Origin: an uncultured Victivallaceae bacterium
GTDB taxonomy: Bacteria > Verrucomicrobiota > Lentisphaeria > Victivallales > Victivallaceae
Direction of reading: 5' to 3'
DNA: 19,468 nt
Assembly (NCBI GenBank): GCA_934663655.1
Contig: CAKUKT010000013.1
Location: 1 to 19,468 of the forward strand
Each line of letters opens with the position of its first letter. Positions within the stretch are counted from its first letter, which is position 1. The notes below the pieces were generated by a model. It was not told the origin of the DNA, did not search any database, and saw nothing but the letters and a program-made list of their open reading frames with translations. A program made the position numbers and the translations under genes. Below are positions 16,134 through 19,468 of the stretch, in pieces.

Positions 16134-16169
16134 TTCATTCACTTCAAAGATAATATAGCCCGTCATGCA

Positions 16170-16198
16170 ATAATATAACACCGGTTGCCCATGCAACC
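16170..16198 (-). promoter_or_regulatory. Possible GH78 promoter overlapped by an operator-like dyad
   Basis: On the minus strand TTGCAT (16196-16191), a short 15-bp spacer and TATTAT (16175-16170). The dyad GGTTGC-CCAT-GCAACC (16183-16198) overlaps the -35 box and shares the GGTTG core with the leader dyads. A second TATATT at 16157-16152 has no good -35 partner. Confidence 0.35.
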
Positions 16199-16243
16199 TT
16201 GATGAAAAAGTCATAAATCAGCATTTTTCATTCAATCGCCCTC

Positions 16244-16255
16244 CCGGTCGACCGG
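16244..16255. promoter_or_regulatory. 12-bp palindrome upstream of the glyQS promoter
   Basis: CCGGTCGACCGG is a perfect palindrome, 8 bp before the -35 box of the glycyl-tRNA synthetase gene. It could be an operator. CGGTCG is frequent in this GC-rich sequence, so chance is possible. Confidence 0.2.
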
Positions 16256-16263
16256 AGAATGGA

Positions 16264-16292
16264 TTGTAAAAGCACCGCTCCGGAGGTATATT
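16264..16292 (+). promoter_or_regulatory. Promoter of glyQS
   Basis: TTGTAA (16264-16269), a 17-bp spacer and TATATT (16287-16292), giving a leader of about 65 nt. No T-box features are recognised in that leader. Confidence 0.6.
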
Positions 16293-16363
16293 ATAAGGAA
16301 ATGGCGGTTTGCCGGAGATGATTATTTTTCAACACCATACTTATTGTTGTAGAAAGGCTGAAT

Positions 16364-17698
16364 ATGTCCGAGGATTGCAAAGATTCATCGCTGATGGATA
16401 AAATTGTAAGTTTGTGCAAACGGCGTGGTTTTGTGTTTCCGAGTTCGGAGATCTACGGCGGCTTCAACGGCTTCTGGGATTACGGCCCCTACGGTTCGCG
16501 GATGAAGCGCGCGATCGAAAACCTCTGGTGGCACGAAATGGTCGAAACCCGCGACAATATCGAGGGACTTGATTCGACGATCATCGCCAATCCCACCATC
16601 TGGAAAGCCTCCGGACATCTCGATCAATTCAGCGATCTTATGACCGACTGCAAGAAGTGCAAGGCGCGCTACCGGGTCGATCAGATGGAGGATCCGACCA
16701 CCTGCCCGGCCTGCGGTTCAAAGGAACTCACCGAACCGCGCGAATTCAACCTGATGATGAAAACCTTCGTCGGTCCCGTCTTCGATGACGAACATGTCGC
16801 CTATCTGCGCGCCGAAACCTGTCAGCCGATCTTCGTCGATTTCCACAGTGTCCGCGTTGCCACGCGTCAGAAGCTGCCTTTCGGTATTGCCCAGATCGGC
16901 AAGGCGTTCCGCAACGAGATCAATCCGCGCAACTTCACCTTCCGCAGCCGGGAATTTACTCAGATGGAGATGGAGTTCTTCTGCGACGGCGAGGAGGGAA
17001 TGGAGTGGTTCAATTACTGGAAGGAGCAGCGGATCAGCTACTACCGCGACAAGCTCGGCTTCACCGATGATTTCATGCGTATCTACGAACACGAAAAGCT
17101 CGCCCACTATGCGAAGGCGGCGATCGACATCGAGGTGAAGTTCCCCTTCGGATGGGGAGAGCTCGAGGGTGTTCACCACCGCGGCACCTGGGATCTCAGC
17201 CGGCACAGCGAATTTTCCGGCGTTGATCTTCAATACATCGATCACGACAACCACCGCAAGCTGATGCCGACGGTGATCGAAACCAGTGTCGGACTCGACC
17301 GCACCATGCTGGCGTTGCTCGGCCGCGCCTACGATGAAGAGAAGGCGGCAACTCAGAAGGCCGATATGGAGGAGGATACCCGGATTGTGCTTCATCTGCC
17401 GCCGCTGGTGGCGCCGATTCAGGTTGCGGTGCTGCCGCAATCCAAAAAACTCCGGGAAAACGCCTATGCGCTTTACAAGGATATCGACCGTCATTTCCGT
17501 TCCGAATACGACGACACCGGCAGCATCGGCAAACGTTACCGGCGTCAGGATGAGATCGGAACCCCGTTCTGCGTGACGTTCGATTTTGAGTCGCTCAACG
17601 ACAACGCGGTCACCGTTCGCAACCGCGATACCATGGCGCAGGAACGGGTCAACGTCACCCAGCTTCGCGATTACCTGGAAAAGGCGATCGGAATTTAA
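16364..17698 (+). CDS. glyQS: Glycyl-tRNA synthetase (single-chain, dimeric type)
   Basis: This 444-residue class II synthetase charges tRNA-Gly with glycine in the cytoplasm. It opens with the family segment CKRRGFVFPSSEIYGGFNGFWDYGP (written in two parts: CKRRGFVFPSS, then EIYGGFNGFWDYGP; 18-42). A four-Cys zinc knuckle follows (Cys96, Cys99, Cys114, Cys117). Class II motif 2 is FRNEINPRNFTFRSREFTQ (182-200), and HHRGTWDLSRH (271-281) and motif 3 ETSVGLDRTMLALL (306-319) follow. The C-terminal anticodon-binding domain runs from about 350. Length and architecture fit the alpha2 archaeal/Gram-positive/eukaryotic type, not the two-subunit glyQ/glyS type. A GAAAGG sequence precedes the ATG. Housekeeping gene with its own promoter. 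Confidence 0.95.
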   Translation: MSEDCKDSSLMDKIVSLCKRRGFVFPSSEIYGGFNGFWDYGPYGSRMKRAIENLWWHEMVETRDNIEGLDSTIIANPTIWKASGHLDQFSDLMTDCKKCKARYRVDQMEDPTTCPACGSKELTEPREFNLMMKTFVGPVFDDEHVAYLRAETCQPIFVDFHSVRVATRQKLPFGIAQIGKAFRNEINPRNFTFRSREFTQMEMEFFCDGEEGMEWFNYWKEQRISYYRDKLGFTDDFMRIYEHEKLAHYAKAAIDIEVKFPFGWGELEGVHHRGTWDLSRHSEFSGVDLQYIDHDNHRKLMPTVIETSVGLDRTMLALLGRAYDEEKAATQKADMEEDTRIVLHLPPLVAPIQVAVLPQSKKLRENAYALYKDIDRHFRSEYDDTGSIGKRYRRQDEIGTPFCVTFDFESLNDNAVTVRNRDTMAQERVNVTQLRDYLEKAIGI

Positions 17699-17726
17699 GC
17701 CGGGTACGGGCCGGACCGCGGCCGAC

Positions 17727-17870
17727 CGCCACCCGGGGGGCGGGTTTCCCGCCAACTCCCGATGCGAAAGGGGGGCAAGTTCAGAGAAACGCTTTGAGCC
17801 AATTCAACTGGCCAACTCCCGATGCGAAAGGGGGAGGATAAAGGGACGCCACCCGGGGGCAGGTTTCCGG
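17727..17870 (+). repeat. Intergenic direct-repeat mosaic between glyQS and ilvD
   Basis: The 24-bp sequence GCCAACTCCCGATGCGAAAG plus GGGG occurs identically at 17751-17774 and 17811-17834, exactly 60 bp apart. A second element, CGCCACCCGGGGG then (G/C)(C/A)GGTTTCC, occurs at 17727 and 17847, exactly 120 bp apart, flanking the first pair. ACCCG-GGGGG-CGGGT (17731-17745) and GCGGG-TTT-CCCGC (17740-17752) can form small hairpins. The layout suggests members of a dispersed intergenic repeat family inserted into or duplicated within one gap. No encoded protein is supported. Confidence 0.75.
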
Positions 17871-17881
17871 CGCAACCTGGT

Positions 17882-17916
17882 GCCGGGCGGCTGGCCTGGC
17901 GGGGGAGGATTTTTTT
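17882..17916 (+). terminator. Possible terminator between glyQS and ilvD
   Basis: GCCGGGC (17882-17888) pairs with GCCTGGC (17894-17900) with one G-U pair and a 5-nt loop. Seven Ts follow at 17910-17916. The 9-nt G-rich spacer between stem and T-run is too long for a standard terminator, so confidence is low. No promoter for ilvD was recognised in the 248-nt gap. Confidence 0.3.
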
Positions 17917-17946
17917 ACTGTCGGTAATGATGGAGGAATATGGATC

Positions 17947-19468
17947 ATGCGCAGTGACACAATGAAGGAAGGACTTGAACGCACTCCGCACCGTTCGTTG
18001 ATGCGGGCAACCGGGATTAAGAGCGAAGATTTTTCCCGGCCGTTCATCGGCGTCTGCAACAGCTATACCAACATTCCGCCCGGGCATTGCCACCTCAAGC
18101 GGGTTGGAGAGATCATCTGCGAGGCGATCCGGGAAGCCGGAGGCGTGCCTTATGAGTTCAATACCATCGCGGTCTGCGACGGTATTGCGATGGGGCACAC
18201 CGGAATGAAGTTTTCGCTGCCGAGTCGCGAACTTATCGCCGACAGTGTGGAAACCATGGGCATGGCGCATCCCTTTGATGCGATGATCTGCATTCCCAAC
18301 TGCGACAAGGTGGTGCCGGGGATGCTGATGGGGGCGATGCGGCTGGACATTCCGACGATTTTCGCCTCCGGCGGGCCGATGCTGCCGGGAGCGGGGGACA
18401 CCGATCTGATTTCGGTCTTCGAAGGGGTGGCGGCGCGGCGTGCGGAGAAGATTTCCGAGGAGGAACTGCTCGATCTGGAGTGTTCGGCCTGTCCCGGCGC
18501 GGGATCGTGTTCGGGGATGTTCACCGCCAACAGTATGAACTGCCTTTGCGAGGCGCTGGGAATCGCGCTGCCGGGTAATGGTTCCATCGCGGCTGAAGCA
18601 CCCGAACGCGTCGATTTCTGGAAACGTGCCGCACGGCGCGCCGTGGAACTCGCACTCGACCCGGAGGCTCCCACCGCCCGCAGTTTCGCCACCGAACGGA
18701 GTTTCGGGAACGCGCTGGCGCTCGACATGGCGATGGGCGGGAGCAGCAACACCGTACTCCATACGCTTGCCGTGGCGACCGAGGCCGGAGTTCGACTGGA
18801 TCTGCACAAACTCGACGAGATCAGCCGCCGGACCCCGAATATCTGCAAAATCGCACCTTCGAGCAAATTTCATATGGAGGATCTCCGCAAGGTCGGCGGC
18901 GTGATGGCGATAATCCGGGAGATCGCCCGGATACCCGGCATGATCGACGGTGATGCGCCGACGATTTCCGGGAAGACGCTCGGCGAAGAGTACTCCTCGG
19001 CGCCGCTGCCGGACGGCAAGGTGATCCGCACGCTTGAAAACGCTTACAGCGCTTCCGGCGGTCTCGCGATACTCTTCGGTAATCTCGCCAGCTCGGGGGC
19101 GGTGGTCAAGGCCGCCGGGGTCGCGCCGAACATGCTCACTCACCGGGGACCGGCGGTGATTTTTGAAAGCCAGGAAGAGGCCTGCGATGGCATTCTTGCC
19201 GGAGCGGTCAAGCCCGGTGACGTGGTGGTGATTCGTTACGAGGGTCCCAAGGGTGGCCCGGGAATGCAGGAGATGCTCGGTCCGACCAGTTACATCATGG
19301 GGCGCGGTCTCGGAGAAAGCGTCGCGCTGGTCACTGACGGCAGGTTTTCCGGCGGCACCCGCGGCGCCTGCATCGGTCACGTGAGTCCCGAAGCGGCGGC
19401 GGGAGGGATGATTGCGCTGGTGGAGCCCGGGGATATGATTTCGATCGACATTCCCAACCGTTCGGTCA
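17947..19468 (+). CDS. ilvD: Dihydroxy-acid dehydratase, partial (runs off right edge)
   Basis: The first 507 residues of IlvD, which dehydrates dihydroxy-isovalerate and dihydroxy-methylvalerate in valine, leucine and isoleucine synthesis, using a bound Fe-S cluster. The start at 17947 has GGAGGA 9 nt upstream and gives the usual opening [20 protein letters not shown]. Family blocks in order: [14 protein letters not shown] (35-47), [17 protein letters not shown] (71-87), [11 protein letters not shown] (90-100), NCDKVVPGM (118-126), [16 protein letters not shown] (182-197), GGSSNTVLH (264-272) and [12 protein letters not shown] (462-473). Cys119 and Cys188 are conserved cluster ligands. The position that is Cys in TPCN-type [2Fe-2S] enzymes is Gly46 here, as in E. 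coli IlvD, which hints at a [4Fe-4S] type. About 40-60 residues are missing past the window. Confidence 0.95.
   Translation, partial: MRSDTMKEGLERTPHRSLMRATGIKSEDFSRPFIGVCNSYTNIPPGHCHLKRVGEIICEAIREAGGVPYEFNTIAVCDGIAMGHTGMKFSLPSRELIADSVETMGMAHPFDAMICIPNCDKVVPGMLMGAMRLDIPTIFASGGPMLPGAGDTDLISVFEGVAARRAEKISEEELLDLECSACPGAGSCSGMFTANSMNCLCEALGIALPGNGSIAAEAPERVDFWKRAARRAVELALDPEAPTARSFATERSFGNALALDMAMGGSSNTVLHTLAVATEAGVRLDLHKLDEISRRTPNICKIAPSSKFHMEDLRKVGGVMAIIREIARIPGMIDGDAPTISGKTLGEEYSSAPLPDGKVIRTLENAYSASGGLAILFGNLASSGAVVKAAGVAPNMLTHRGPAVIFESQEEACDGILAGAVKPGDVVVIRYEGPKGGPGMQEMLGPTSYIMGRGLGESVALVTDGRFSGGTRGACIGHVSPEAAAGGMIALVEPGDMISIDIPNRSV

Noticed and set aside
16301..16321. Six-codon open frame in the glyQS leader
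   Set aside because: Too short, no glycine or leader-peptide pattern, and nothing supports an attenuation mechanism.
17695..19380. 561-codon minus-strand open frame
   Set aside because: Antisense shadow of ilvD. Its end reads through the intergenic repeats, giving repeated peptide-like segments that are not evidence of a protein.

Overview
GC-rich bacterial window that looks like a Victivallis-type member of the Lentisphaerota (PVC superphylum). This is inferred from an H-X9-DG pseudopilin set among glycan-processing genes, a sialate O-acetylesterase, an SSS symporter, a cytosolic GH78 rhamnosidase, and cupin/AraC regulators beside catabolic operons. No search could be run. Fourteen protein-coding loci are supported, one of them split by a frameshift and one cut by the right edge. 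I see no rRNA, tRNA, CRISPR array or transposase.

Region 1 (147-7556, minus strand) is a tightly packed six-gene operon. In transcription order it holds a DapA/NanA-type aldolase, an H-X9-DG pseudopilin, a secreted sialidase-like protein, a secreted alpha/beta hydrolase, a sodium:solute symporter and a sialate O-acetylesterase. The junctions are ATGA or 8-nt overlaps, or gaps of 3 and 16 nt. The content suggests extracellular de-esterification and processing of an acylated sugar, probably a sialic acid or a related ulosonic acid, followed by Na+-coupled import and aldol cleavage. A perfect 17-bp hairpin closes the operon at 69-114. Region 2 (7557-8623) is an AT-rich divergent promoter region with four TTGCAA sites, then an AraC-type regulator broken by a -1 shift near 8340.

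Region 3 (8650-9919) is GDP-mannose 4,6-dehydratase with its own promoter. A 68-bp tandem duplication follows, covering the gene's 3' end and a putative terminator. Region 4 (9921-13294, minus strand) holds an SDR-type epimerase-like protein that lacks the usual Tyr, an APH-fold kinase and an MFS transporter. Region 5 (13448-16069, minus strand) is a GH78 alpha-L-rhamnosidase with a dyad-rich leader. Region 6 (16264-19468) has housekeeping genes: glycyl-tRNA synthetase, a G/C-rich intergenic repeat mosaic, then dihydroxy-acid dehydratase running off the end.

Several promoters read by eye share a pattern of TTGnAA (or close), a 16-17 bp spacer and TATATT or a close variant. These were used to help choose starts. 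Stretches without genes: 1-146 (terminator), 7557-7793 (promoters and operators), 9802-9920 (repeat), 11154-11331 (possible promoter), 13295-13447 (promoter, hairpin), 16070-16363 (promoters, dyads) and 17699-17946 (repeats).
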